The notes below the pieces were generated by a model. It saw only the letters and a program-made list of their open reading frames with translations, had not been told where the DNA came from and did not search any database. The position numbers and the translations under genes are program-made. DNA of 64,000 nucleotides from Pseudoteredinibacter isoporae_A (GTDB taxonomy: Bacteria > Pseudomonadota > Gammaproteobacteria > Pseudomonadales > Cellvibrionaceae). Position 1 is the first letter of the stretch. Each line of letters opens with the position of its first letter. The DNA lies in NCBI RefSeq assembly GCF_040372805.1, contig NZ_BAABWJ010000010.1:124001-188000 (forward strand), written 5' to 3'. Positions 25,690 to 34,539 of this stretch are shown here, in pieces.

Positions 25690-26661
25690 GTGACCGAACT
25701 GAATGTAAATTTTTCGTATGCCTATGGTGAGCCTTTGGGGAGCGCCGGCTTTCGCTGTGAATTTGAAGACTTTCAAGTCTATGAGCGGCTGCCTCGAGAG
25801 CCAGAAGGTGAGGGGGAGCATGTCTATCTGTATGTTCGCAAAACCAATAACAACACGGCCTGGATTGCCAAACAGCTCGCCAAAGCCGCGGGTATCCAGA
25901 ATATGGATGTGGGCTACGCCGGGCTGAAAGATCGCCGTGCGGTGACAGAGCAGTGGTTTAGTCTGTACATGCCTAAAGGCATTGAACCGGATTGGCGAAA
26001 TCTCGACATCCAGGGCACCGAGGTGCTGACGGTCACCCGTGGTCGCAGCAAATTACGCCGGGGCGATCATGCTGATAACCGTTTTGTAATCCGCTTGCGT
26101 CAACCCGATGCCGAGTTGGAGGCACTGGAAGCTCGTTTGTCTTTGCTTGCTCAAGGTGTGCCCAATTATTTTGGTGAGCAGCGCTTTGGCGCCGATGGCG
26201 GAAACCTCCAACGTGCTGCCCAGTGGTTTGATGAAGGCGTCAGCATTCGCAATCGTCAACAAAAGAAATTCATCGTGTCGGCGGCACGTTCCTACCTCTT
26301 CAATCGCGTTTTGAGCGAACGTGTTCAGAACGGCAGCTGGCAGAGCATCTTGGCAGGCGAATGCTTACTTGACGGTAAGGCCTCTGGGCCGATGTGGGGG
26401 CGCGGACGCCTGGAATCCACGGCTGAGGTGCTGGCATTGGAAGAACGGGTGCTCGCCTCTATGGGGAACTGGTGTGAACGCCTGGAGCACCTGGGCCTGC
26501 GCCAGGACCGGCGAGCTTTGGCTCTGCGAGCCATCGATTTGAAATGGCAGTGGCAGGATGGAGATCTGGAGTTGCAGTTCAGGCTGCCGCCCGGTGCTTA
26601 TGCGACGTCATTATTGCGCGAATTATGTCATTTGGAGCAGCCCGAAATAGTCGAAGAGTAG
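25690..26661 (+). CDS. truD: tRNA pseudouridine(13) synthase TruD
   Basis: 323 residues from a GTG start, slightly shorter than E. coli TruD. The catalytic Asp lies in VGYAGLKDRRAVTEQWFS. N-terminal FRCEFEDFQVYE, the RGDHADNRFVIRLR segment, the FGEQRFG motif and C-terminal LPPGAYATSLLRELC are all typical. It converts U13 of tRNA-Glu to pseudouridine. surE, which normally overlaps the truD end, is not present. Confidence 0.94.
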   Translation: MTELNVNFSYAYGEPLGSAGFRCEFEDFQVYERLPREPEGEGEHVYLYVRKTNNNTAWIAKQLAKAAGIQNMDVGYAGLKDRRAVTEQWFSLYMPKGIEPDWRNLDIQGTEVLTVTRGRSKLRRGDHADNRFVIRLRQPDAELEALEARLSLLAQGVPNYFGEQRFGADGGNLQRAAQWFDEGVSIRNRQQKKFIVSAARSYLFNRVLSERVQNGSWQSILAGECLLDGKASGPMWGRGRLESTAEVLALEERVLASMGNWCERLEHLGLRQDRRALALRAIDLKWQWQDGDLELQFRLPPGAYATSLLRELCHLEQPEIVEE

Positions 26662-26759
26662 GGCAACTATGGTATATTGCGGGGTTTAGCCGCCAGCTGT
26701 TGGTGAGAGTTGTGAGAGAACAGCGAGGGCGTGGTAAGAGTGTTAATTAAGGACAGTGT

Positions 26760-27434
26760 GTGAACCAGAATTTACTGCAAGGCTTGGGGATGACCTCCCA
26801 GCGTACCCGAGAGCGTTTGGTGCAAAGACTGATGGACCAGGGCGTCTCCAATTGGGAAGTGTTGGATGTAATGCGCAATACCCCGCGCCATATCTTTCTG
26901 GATGAAGCGCTCTCACACCGAGCTTACGAAGACACGGCCTTGCCCATCGGATTTGGGCAAACCCTGTCCCAGCCTTATATCGTTGCCCGCATGACTGAAA
27001 TACTGCTCGGCGCCGCTGGCAGTTTGGATAAAGTGCTTGAAGTTGGCACCGGCTCCGGTTTTCAAACCAGCGTTCTAGCGCAACTCGTGAAACAGGTTTA
27101 CAGCGTAGAACGCATTAAGCCCCTGCAGGACAAAGCCAAGCAACGATTGCGTGATCTGGGATTGCGCAATGTACGTTTCAAGCACACGGATGGCGGCTTT
27201 GGTTGGCCTGAAGTGGGTCCGTTTAATGCCATACTCAGTGCCGCTGCACCTCAGATTATGCCCAAAGAACTTCTGGCTCAGTTGGCGCCCAATGGGGTGC
27301 TGGTGATTCCGATCGGGGGGGAGCAACAGGAGTTGCATCTAGTCATGCGCGATGGCGACAGTGATAACTTTATTACCCAGATACTTGAGCCGGTTAAATT
27401 CGTGCCCCTGAAGTCTGGAACGATCGATGCCTGA
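26760..27434 (+). CDS. pcm: Protein-L-isoaspartate O-methyltransferase
   Basis: 224 residues from GTG 26760. It shows RTRERLVQRLMDQGVSNWEV at the N-terminus, the pre-motif TALPIGFGQTLSQPYIVA, and the SAM-binding loop VLEVGTGSGFQTSVLAQL. It methylates isoaspartyl residues to start repair of aged proteins, which fits its usual company with rpoS and nlpD. Its last 8 bases overlap the start of the DUF368 gene (ATGCCTGA), indicating translational coupling. Confidence 0.94.
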   Translation: MNQNLLQGLGMTSQRTRERLVQRLMDQGVSNWEVLDVMRNTPRHIFLDEALSHRAYEDTALPIGFGQTLSQPYIVARMTEILLGAAGSLDKVLEVGTGSGFQTSVLAQLVKQVYSVERIKPLQDKAKQRLRDLGLRNVRFKHTDGGFGWPEVGPFNAILSAAAPQIMPKELLAQLAPNGVLVIPIGGEQQELHLVMRDGDSDNFITQILEPVKFVPLKSGTIDA

Positions 27435-28380
27435 GTTCGGCCATCGACGCAATACTAAACAATACGTCGGTCTGGTTGCCAAAGGCATGGCAATGGGCGC
27501 GGCAGATGTGGTACCGGGGGTATCTGGCGGTACGGTAGCGTTTATCAGTGGCATCTACACTGAGTTAATTGATTCCCTTCGCTCCATCAAGCCCGGCCTG
27601 GTACTGACCCTGTTTAAAGAAGGCCCCTTAGCTGTCTGGCGAGAAGTGAATGGCCCTTTTCTGGCGGCGGTATTTGGCGGAATCTTGCTCAGCGTATTCT
27701 CACTGGCCAAACTGATCAGTGCAGCCCTGGCTCACTATCCTATCTTTATCTGGTCTTTCTTCTTCGGTTTGATCCTGGCATCGGCGGTCCTGCTCTGGCG
27801 ACAGATATCGGAACACAGTTTAGCGACCATGGGGGCATTGGTTTTAGGTGCGTTTGCGGCCTATGCGGTATCCAAATTGGGGTTTAGTGAGTTGGAAGTG
27901 TCGCCGCTGGTCTTGTTCGGAGGCGGCGCCCTGGCCATTTGCGCAATGATTTTACCGGGCATCTCCGGTGGTTTTATTTTGTTGATGTTGGGTTTGTACC
28001 AGCCAGTTATTGATTCCATTAAGAACCTTGAGATTCTCAATCTACTCTATGTCGCCGCTGGTGCAGCGATAGGACTTGTCGCTTTTTCCCACGTGTTGTC
28101 GTTTTTATTGCACCGCTTTCGTGCACTGACCATGGCCAGCTTGACCGGTTTTCTGTTCGGATCATTAAATTTAATCTGGCCCTGGAAGCAGGTCATCAGC
28201 GCTCGAATCAATAGCAAAGGGATTGAGGTGCCACTGCTTCAGGAGAATGTGTTGCCTGGTCAATTTGAGTTGCTGACAGGCATGCCATCACATTCCCTAT
28301 TGGCGGGTTGTTTTTGCGCCATAGGCTTGCTCTTAGTGATACTTTTGGAGAAATGGGGAAATAAAGAGCAAAATTTCTGA
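27427..28380 (+). CDS. DUF368 membrane protein, undecaprenyl-phosphate translocase (PopT) family
   Basis: 317 residues with about eight hydrophobic segments and the paired family motifs GAADVVPGVSGGTVAFISGIY near the N-terminus and ALAICAMILPGISGGFILLMLG in the middle, an inverted-repeat-like design. DUF368 proteins (PopT) were recently shown to return undecaprenyl phosphate across the inner membrane for wall and surface polymer synthesis. It sits between pcm and nlpD and overlaps pcm by 8 bases. Family membership is sure; the translocase role is inferred from characterised relatives. Confidence 0.88.
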   Translation: MPEFGHRRNTKQYVGLVAKGMAMGAADVVPGVSGGTVAFISGIYTELIDSLRSIKPGLVLTLFKEGPLAVWREVNGPFLAAVFGGILLSVFSLAKLISAALAHYPIFIWSFFFGLILASAVLLWRQISEHSLATMGALVLGAFAAYAVSKLGFSELEVSPLVLFGGGALAICAMILPGISGGFILLMLGLYQPVIDSIKNLEILNLLYVAAGAAIGLVAFSHVLSFLLHRFRALTMASLTGFLFGSLNLIWPWKQVISARINSKGIEVPLLQENVLPGQFELLTGMPSHSLLAGCFCAIGLLLVILLEKWGNKEQNF

Positions 28381-28536
28381 TCGAGAAAACGATCACTAAA
28401 ACGATGTATCTCGGAAAAACGACTTTAGTTCCTGAAATTAACGACTTTTGCTAGGGTGTTTTTAGATTGTTTTGTTATTGATTGTTCTGTTTAATCACAG
28501 AAAATCATAATAATTTGCTAGAGTTCTGACTGTAGT

Positions 28537-28552
28537 AGTGACTTAAATCACA
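28537..28552. promoter_or_regulatory. CRP/Vfr-like binding site upstream of nlpD
   Basis: The sequence AGTGACTTAAATCACA has perfect GTGA/TCAC arms spaced by six bases, as in the CRP consensus. It ends 26 bases before the nlpD start. A cAMP-receptor-protein homologue could control nlpD-rpoS transcription here; location alone does not say whether it activates or represses. Confidence 0.45.
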
Positions 28553-28578
28553 ACTTTAGTATGAAACGGGGGAGAGCC

Positions 28579-29415
28579 ATGAAGTTAGGGCTGTTCAATA
28601 TATTGATCACTCTGCTTTTGCTTGCCTGCTCAACAGGCGGGCATATTGCCCCTGTTCAAGAAAGAAAACAACCTCCGAGCCAAAAGATTGGACACCATGT
28701 CGTCAGCCAAGGCGAAACCCTCTACGCGATCGCGTGGCGCTATGGGGTGGATGTCAAAACTTTAGCTCAACGTAACGGTTTATCAAGCCCTTACACCATT
28801 TTCCCCGGTCAAAAGCTGTCCCTTTGGACCAGCAATTCCAGTCGCAAAACGCCTCGTCAGCTTGCGAAAACCAGCAAAAGCGCCCCCAAAGCAGTTCCTA
28901 AATCCAGCAGCAGTAAACCTAAAAAACCGAAGACGAAAACTAAATCGGCTCCCAAAGTGGCTTCAGGCGCCACAAGCAAGCCGCGTTCAAAAACAAACAC
29001 ACGGCCCGGGTCTCCTAAGAAAAGCCAAACTCAGAGCCAAGCTGGAATTTCCTGGCGTTGGCCCGCTAAGGGGCGCTTACTCGCGCGCTTTAGCGGGCCG
29101 AACGGGCTGAACAAGGGTATTGATATTGCCGGTAATTTGGGAGAGCCTGTTGTCTCTGCCGCTTCTGGACGCGTTGTATACGCCGGCAATGGATTGCGGG
29201 GTTATGGCTTGTTATTGATCATCAAACACAATGAACAATACCTTAGTGCCTACGCCCATAATAATAAGTTGCGTGTAAAGGAAGGCGATATCGTTAAAGG
29301 CGGGCAGAGAATTGCCGACATAGGATCAAGTGGTGCTAATCGAATGAAGTTGCACTTCGAGATTCGAAAAAACGGCAAATCGGTCAACCCCTTAAGTTAC
29401 TTACCCAAACGTTAA
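28579..29415 (+). CDS. nlpD: Lipoprotein NlpD, LysM plus degenerate LytM (M23) domain
   Basis: ATG 28579 is chosen because GGGGAGAG precedes it and it begins a lipoprotein signal with lipobox LLAC. The 278-residue chain then has a LysM domain (HHVVSQGETLYAIAWRYGVD), a Lys/Ser/Pro-rich linker and an M23 domain. The zinc residues are degenerate: NKGIDIAG lacks the first His and LHFEI lacks the final HxH, as in non-enzymatic LytM factors. NlpD activates the amidase AmiC at division. Placement before rpoS is canonical; rpoS promoters often lie inside nlpD. Confidence 0.93.
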   Translation: MKLGLFNILITLLLLACSTGGHIAPVQERKQPPSQKIGHHVVSQGETLYAIAWRYGVDVKTLAQRNGLSSPYTIFPGQKLSLWTSNSSRKTPRQLAKTSKSAPKAVPKSSSSKPKKPKTKTKSAPKVASGATSKPRSKTNTRPGSPKKSQTQSQAGISWRWPAKGRLLARFSGPNGLNKGIDIAGNLGEPVVSAASGRVVYAGNGLRGYGLLLIIKHNEQYLSAYAHNNKLRVKEGDIVKGGQRIADIGSSGANRMKLHFEIRKNGKSVNPLSYLPKR

Positions 29416-29563
29416 TGGGTTGATGTGGAGAGTTAAGACCAGCGTTGCCGATTGAGACACCACAGGCATTGCTAGCGACCCAGGAAGGGTGGGTGCATGC
29501 GAGTCTTAGGTGTGGAAGCCAGATTCCACAAACACTAATTTGAAATAAGGTACAGGTATCGAC

Positions 29564-30517
29564 ATGGCAGTCCAGAATCAAGAAACACATGTTGGTAAAG
29601 CAGAGTCGGATCCTATTGTAAAAGCTGATGGTGGAGAGGCATTAACCACCCTTCCACCAGATGAGCGCGACAGTAAGTCGTTTGACGCTACCCAGTTGTA
29701 TCTCAATGAGATTGGTTTCTCCCCCCTGCTTAGTGCAGAAGAAGAAGTATACTTCTCACGTTTGGCTCTAAAGGGCGATGAGGCAGCGCGTAAGCGTATG
29801 ATTGAGAGTAATTTACGCTTGGTAGTGAAGATCGCTCGTCGTTATGTAAGTCGTGGCCTGGCACTGTTGGATTTAATCGAAGAGGGCAATTTGGGGCTGA
29901 TTCGAGCGGTCGAAAAATTTGACCCGGAACGTGGATTCCGCTTCTCCACCTACGCCACCTGGTGGATACGCCAGACTATTGAACGTGCCATTATGAATCA
30001 GACGCGAACCATTCGTTTGCCGATTCATGTGGTCAAAGAATTGAATGTATACCTACGTGCGGCCCGTGAATTAACTCAGAAGTTGGATCACGAGCCAAGC
30101 CCGGAAGAAATCGCTAAGCTGCTGGATAAGCCGGTAGCCGATGTTGAAAAAATGCTGGGTTTGAATGAGCGCGTCACCTCCATTGATAACCCAGTGGGGC
30201 CAAGTTCAGAAAAGACCTTGTCGGAAACGATTCCCGACCAACACGTATCGGATCCATCGACATTATTGCAAAACAGCGACCTGCATCAGAATCTGGATTC
30301 CTGGTTGGACGAATTGACTGAAAAGCAACGTGAAGTGGTTGCACGTCGTTTCGGACTGCGTGGCCATGAAACCAGCACACTGGAAGAAGTTGGGCGCGAG
30401 ATTGGATTGACCCGTGAACGTGTCCGTCAAATTCAGGTTGAAGCACTGAAGCGCTTACGCGGTATTTTGGAGCAGCAAGGTTTGAACTCTGAAGCGTTGT
30501 TTGGCTCTCTGGGCTAA
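29564..30517 (+). CDS. rpoS: RNA polymerase sigma factor RpoS (sigma-38)
   Basis: 317 residues. Region 1.2 (DATQLYLNEIGFSPLLSAEEE), region 2 with RFSTYATWWIRQTIERAIMN, region 3 (LPIHVVKELNVYLRAAREL) and region 4 helix-turn-helix (TLEEVGREIGLTRERVRQIQ) are all present. The DATQLYLNEIG segment and lack of region 1.1 separate it from RpoD. It directs stationary-phase and stress transcription. It is followed 29 bases later by a strong terminator. Confidence 0.96.
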   Translation: MAVQNQETHVGKAESDPIVKADGGEALTTLPPDERDSKSFDATQLYLNEIGFSPLLSAEEEVYFSRLALKGDEAARKRMIESNLRLVVKIARRYVSRGLALLDLIEEGNLGLIRAVEKFDPERGFRFSTYATWWIRQTIERAIMNQTRTIRLPIHVVKELNVYLRAARELTQKLDHEPSPEEIAKLLDKPVADVEKMLGLNERVTSIDNPVGPSSEKTLSETIPDQHVSDPSTLLQNSDLHQNLDSWLDELTEKQREVVARRFGLRGHETSTLEEVGREIGLTRERVRQIQVEALKRLRGILEQQGLNSEALFGSLG

Positions 30518-30545
30518 CCTCGCTGCTTGACGACTCCTAGGTTTG

Positions 30546-30574
30546 AAAAGCCGCTTTTGAAGCGGCTTTTTTTA
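30546..30574 (+). terminator. Terminator after rpoS
   Basis: AAAAGCCGCTT (30546-30556) pairs perfectly with AAGCGGCTTTT (30560-30570) around a TTG loop, followed by more T. This is a classical rho-independent terminator for rpoS, and its A-run may help in the reverse direction. Confidence 0.92.
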
Positions 30575-30610
30575 TGGGTGACCATTGGGTGATGACATGG
30601 ATACCCCACT

Positions 30611-31150
30611 TTACAAGACCAGGCTTTCATCCTCTTTGCCGCCCTTGAGCAGACGGATGGATTGATCGGTTACTTCAAATTCCCACATCGAGCAATAATC
30701 TGGCCGGCACTGCATGACTCGGTCGTCGTTACGCGCGACAGAGACGACGGCATTGATCACCACAAAATGGCAAAAAATTATGCTGTCTGGTTGCTCGTAC
30801 AGCGCGTTGAGAATGCCTTCTCGCCAGCCCTTAACCTGACGTTCCTGTTCGGACCAATGTTGTCTGAATACCTGGCGTAGCCACAGGCCTCTATCGGCCA
30901 GGCTTCGATCGCCGGAAGGAATTTCAGTGAAACGAGTATCGATACTCGGCTGGATACCGGGCAGGGCAATACAGGCTGTTTCCTGCGCGCGAGCCTTGGG
31001 GCTACTCAGAATCGCCGCACCCACAAAAGGAGTTAAGGCCTCCTGAATGCTGGCGGCTTGTAGTCGACCGGTCTCACTGAGCCCTGGATCGGTTTCTTCG
31101 CCCCAGCTGGCAGCTGCTTGGCCGTGGCGCACTAATATGATCTTGCTCAT
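30611..31150 (-). CDS. Histidine phosphatase family protein (phosphoglycerate mutase-like)
   Basis: 179 residues with the catalytic RHG motif at the start (IILVRHGQAAASWGE), the LSETGRLQA segment, the second Arg in LSSPKARAQETA, and the second catalytic His in IIFCHFVVINAVV. The short length fits small broad-specificity phosphatases rather than glycolytic dPGM. It is soluble. The gene converges with rpoS and is separated from fdxA upstream by a terminator. The substrate is unknown. Confidence 0.85.
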   Translation of the reverse strand: MSKIILVRHGQAAASWGEETDPGLSETGRLQAASIQEALTPFVGAAILSSPKARAQETACIALPGIQPSIDTRFTEIPSGDRSLADRGLWLRQVFRQHWSEQERQVKGWREGILNALYEQPDSIIFCHFVVINAVVSVARNDDRVMQCRPDYCSMWEFEVTDQSIRLLKGGKEDESLVL

Positions 31151-31170
31151 AGGCTTTCAACAGGCATAAA

Positions 31171-31205
31171 AAAAGGGCCGGAACCTGTGGGGTTCTGGCC
31201 CTTTT
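31171..31205. terminator. Terminator between fdxA and the phosphatase gene
   Basis: AAAAGGGCCGGAACC (31171-31185) pairs with GGTTCTGGCCCTTTT (31191-31205), a 15-bp stem with one G-U pair and a 5-base loop. A-rich and T-rich flanks allow function on the minus strand after fdxA. Confidence 0.85.
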
Positions 31206-31215
31206 ATATCATCTC

Positions 31216-31539
31216 TTAGCGTTCGAGATATTGTAGTTTGTTTTCGACGCCATCCCATTCTTCAGCGTCGGCTGGAGCGTCCTTTTTCTCGGTAATGTTC
31301 GGCCAGACTTCGGCCAATTCCGCGTTCAGCTCAACGTACACCTCTTGACCCTCTGGGACTTCATCTTCTGAGAAGATGGCATCTACAGGGCACTCGGGCT
31401 CACACAGAGCGCAATCAATACACTCGTCGGGGTGAATGACCAAAAAATTTGGGCCTTCATAAAAACAGTCTACCGGGCAGACTTCAACGCAATCTGTGTG
31501 TTTACACTTTACACAGTTGTCGGCAACGATAAATGTCAT
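31216..31539 (-). CDS. fdxA: 7Fe-8S ferredoxin FdxA
   Basis: 107 residues with NCVKCKHTDCVEVCPVDCF (the 3Fe-4S/4Fe-4S Cys set) and CIDCALCEPECPVDAI (second cluster), plus the C-terminal extension of Azotobacter ferredoxin I-type proteins. It is a soluble low-potential electron carrier. Its position between rpoS and mutS is conserved in pseudomonads. An AGGAGCT-like site precedes the start. Confidence 0.95.
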   Translation of the reverse strand: MTFIVADNCVKCKHTDCVEVCPVDCFYEGPNFLVIHPDECIDCALCEPECPVDAIFSEDEVPEGQEVYVELNAELAEVWPNITEKKDAPADAEEWDGVENKLQYLER

Positions 31540-31730
31540 GCTAGCTCCTTAATTATGCTTAGGCTAATCCGGCTCTTGTCGGCCTTTTTACAAATCGGCG
31601 CGCATTTTAGCAGTATTTTGTGCCGCTTTGTTGGTTCAATTCGGTCTAATTATAGACACATTTGATCTACTTGATTCAGAACAGCATAAAATTTCGCGAA
31701 CTAAGAATCACTTAGATTTAGTCCCCGCTT

Positions 31731-34424
31731 CTACATCATCGATTTCAAACGGTACAGCGCTTCAAGGGCCTGACGTGGGGTCAAATCATCCGGGTCTAGA
31801 GTGGACAAAGCGTCAACTGCGGCGTGATTACTGGCAAACATATCCGACTGCTGAGGATTCGGGTCGACTGAAGGTGTTACCGCGCCCGGTAGATCTTCAG
31901 TGACCGAGTTCGGCTGATCGACTATGACCGTACTGTTTTCTTGAGCCGGGGTGTCGTCGCTCGTCATGGTCTGCAATTGATGATTGGCGTCGGCTTCCAG
32001 GGCAGCCAATTGCGCTTTCGCTTCGCTAAGCACGTCGGTGGGAATGCCCGCCAGCTTGGCTACTTGAATACCATAGCTTTGACTTGCCGGGCCTTCTTCA
32101 ATGTTGTGCAGGAAAATAATATTGTCGTTGTGTTCGGTTGCAGACAAATGCACATTTGCCACGCTGGCTAAGGTCTCAGGCAGCTGAGTCACTTCGAAGT
32201 AATGTGTCGCAAACAGAGTAAAGGCGCGTACTTTACTGGCAAGGTGTTGGGCACAGGCCCAGGCCAGGGACAGGCCGTCGAAGGTTGACGTGCCTCGTCC
32301 GATTTCATCCATTAACACCAGACTGTGTTCGCTGGCGTTATGGAGAATATTGGCGGTTTCGGTCATTTCAACCATAAAGGTTGAGCGGCCACCAGCGAGA
32401 TCATCTGAAGAGCCAATACGCGTAAAAATTTTATCAACCAAACCAATATTGGCGGCTTGTGCGGGCACAAAACTGCCAATTTGCGCGAGCAAAACAATCA
32501 AAGCGGTCTGACGCATATACGTCGATTTACCGCCCATGTTCGGGCCGGTGACAATCAACATGCGACGATCATCGTGAAAGTTAACATCGTTTGGAACGAA
32601 CGGGCCGTCCAGCACTTGTTCCACTACAGGATGACGACCTTGTTCGATTTCAATGCCGCTTTCTTCTTTTAATGTTGGCCGAACCAAACTCAATTGGTCG
32701 GCACGCTCGGCCAAATTATTGAGCACATCCAATTCGGCAACGGCGGCGGCTGAATCTTGCAGAGGCAGCAAATCCTTATTGATGATTTCAACCAATTCTT
32801 CGTATAGGGCTTTCTCACGTGACAGCGCGCGGGATTTCGCGGACAACGCTTTGTCTTCAAATTCTTTTAATTCAGGGGTAATGAAACGTTCAGCATTCTT
32901 CAGGGTTTGTCGGCGAATGTATTCAGCAGGCGCCGATTCAGCCTGCGCTTTTGAAATTTCAATAAAGTAGCCGTGCACTCGGTTATAACCGACTTTCAAC
33001 GTTGCAATGCCGGTGCGCTCGCGCTCCTGGGTTTCCAGGTCGATCAGAAACTGTCCGGCATTGTTGCTGATGTTGCGCAGTTCATCGAGTTCAGCATCAT
33101 AGCCCTCTGCAATGACGCCGCCATCTCGAATCACCACGGGTGGGTTCTCTTCGATGGCTTTATCCAACAGACTGACCAGTTCGGGGAATTCTGAAATTTG
33201 TGTGGCCAGGCTCTTCATTCGTGACGTATCCAACTCAGCGATCTGTTGTTGGATTTGCGGATAGCAGGCGAGTGAACTCAGTAATCTGGACAGGTCTCGC
33301 GGGCGAGCCGAGCGCAGGGCAAGGCGGCCTAAAATTCGTTCCAGATCACCGATATTTTTTAACTGTTGTTGCAACAACTCGTAGCGATAACCGTTTTGCA
33401 GTTGAGCAATCACTTCCTGGCGTTGTTGCAGGGTATCCAAATCGCGAAGTGGACGATGCAGCCAGCGGCGCAGCAAGCGGCCGCCCATGGAGGTCCCCGT
33501 TTGATTCAGTACCTCATACAGTGTGTTGTCCTGTTCGCCATTGAGGTTGCAATCCAGTTCCAGGTTTTTACGTGTGGAAGCATCCATCGCGACGGCTTGA
33601 TCGCGGTCTTCTGCGCGAATAGAACGAATATGGGGCAGTGCAGTGCGCTGGGTTTCCTGGGCATAGGCAAACAAACAGCCCGCCGCCGCGATAGCGAGTG
33701 GTAGATGCGCGCAACCAAAACCGCTGAGATCTTTGGTTTCAAACTGCTGGCTCAATAGACGCTCGGCGGTTTCCAGTTCAAATTCCCAGGGCGCGCGTCG
33801 ACGCAAACCTGGCCGTTGAGCCCACATGGGGTTATCGGCCAACTCCTCCGCCACCAGGAGTTCTGCCGGATTCAGGCGTTGAATTTCACCTTGTAAGGCA
33901 TCATCGCCCTCAACCTGCAATATCCAAAAGCGCCCGGCGCCAATATCCAGAGCCGCAATGCCGTAATGAAAAGCACTGCGGTCCTCACTGGGCTCGGAAT
34001 GAATCGCGACCAACAGATTGTCCTGGCTGCCATCCAGCAGCGCTTCATCACTGATGGTACCGGGAGTTACAACACGGACGACTTTACGCTCAACAGGCCC
34101 CTTGCTGGTTGCAGGGTCGCCAATCTGTTCACAGATAGCGACGGACTCACCCGCCCGCACGATTTTCGCCAGGTAATTGTCCGCCGCATGGAACGGAATC
34201 CCAGCCATGGGAATGGGGTCTCCGCCGGATTTCCCCCTCGCGGTGAGCGTTACATCCAGCAAACGCGCCGCTTTCTTGGCATCGTCATAAAACAGCTCGT
34301 AGAAATCCCCCATGCGGTAAAACACCAACTCATTGGGATGCTCTGCCTTGATCTTAAGGTACTGCTGCATCATGGGTGTGTGAGTGGTTTTGGCGGAGCT
34401 GGATTTTGAAGTGCTTTTGGTCAT
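31731..34424 (-). CDS. mutS: DNA mismatch repair protein MutS
   Basis: 897 residues, a little longer than E. coli MutS. The N-terminal mismatch-recognition loop MGDFYELFYDDA carries the Phe-x-Glu pair, and the ATPase has Walker A TGPNMGGKSTYMRQ and Walker B LVLMDEIGRGTSTFDG. The extra length is in a low-complexity segment near the C-terminus (after about residue 800, rich in Thr, Pro, Val, Asp) before the final dimerisation tail. It recognises mismatches and starts methyl-directed repair. Its start faces the accessory region. Confidence 0.97.
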   Translation of the reverse strand: MTKSTSKSSSAKTTHTPMMQQYLKIKAEHPNELVFYRMGDFYELFYDDAKKAARLLDVTLTARGKSGGDPIPMAGIPFHAADNYLAKIVRAGESVAICEQIGDPATSKGPVERKVVRVVTPGTISDEALLDGSQDNLLVAIHSEPSEDRSAFHYGIAALDIGAGRFWILQVEGDDALQGEIQRLNPAELLVAEELADNPMWAQRPGLRRRAPWEFELETAERLLSQQFETKDLSGFGCAHLPLAIAAAGCLFAYAQETQRTALPHIRSIRAEDRDQAVAMDASTRKNLELDCNLNGEQDNTLYEVLNQTGTSMGGRLLRRWLHRPLRDLDTLQQRQEVIAQLQNGYRYELLQQQLKNIGDLERILGRLALRSARPRDLSRLLSSLACYPQIQQQIAELDTSRMKSLATQISEFPELVSLLDKAIEENPPVVIRDGGVIAEGYDAELDELRNISNNAGQFLIDLETQERERTGIATLKVGYNRVHGYFIEISKAQAESAPAEYIRRQTLKNAERFITPELKEFEDKALSAKSRALSREKALYEELVEIINKDLLPLQDSAAAVAELDVLNNLAERADQLSLVRPTLKEESGIEIEQGRHPVVEQVLDGPFVPNDVNFHDDRRMLIVTGPNMGGKSTYMRQTALIVLLAQIGSFVPAQAANIGLVDKIFTRIGSSDDLAGGRSTFMVEMTETANILHNASEHSLVLMDEIGRGTSTFDGLSLAWACAQHLASKVRAFTLFATHYFEVTQLPETLASVANVHLSATEHNDNIIFLHNIEEGPASQSYGIQVAKLAGIPTDVLSEAKAQLAALEADANHQLQTMTSDDTPAQENSTVIVDQPNSVTEDLPGAVTPSVDPNPQQSDMFASNHAAVDALSTLDPDDLTPRQALEALYRLKSMM

Positions 34425-34539
34425 TAAAATGGCTTTTAGTCTATAAAAATCAATAAGTTATGAGTTTTGGCTGTTTTGAATTTCTTTTTCGAGGCTGGGA
34501 AACACGAAGCAAAAGTGCCAGAAATAGTACTTTTGTATT

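Noticed and set aside
28378..28395. 6-bp inverted repeat TGATCG/CGATCA after the DUF368 gene
   Set aside because: Short stem without a T-run; not convincing as a terminator.
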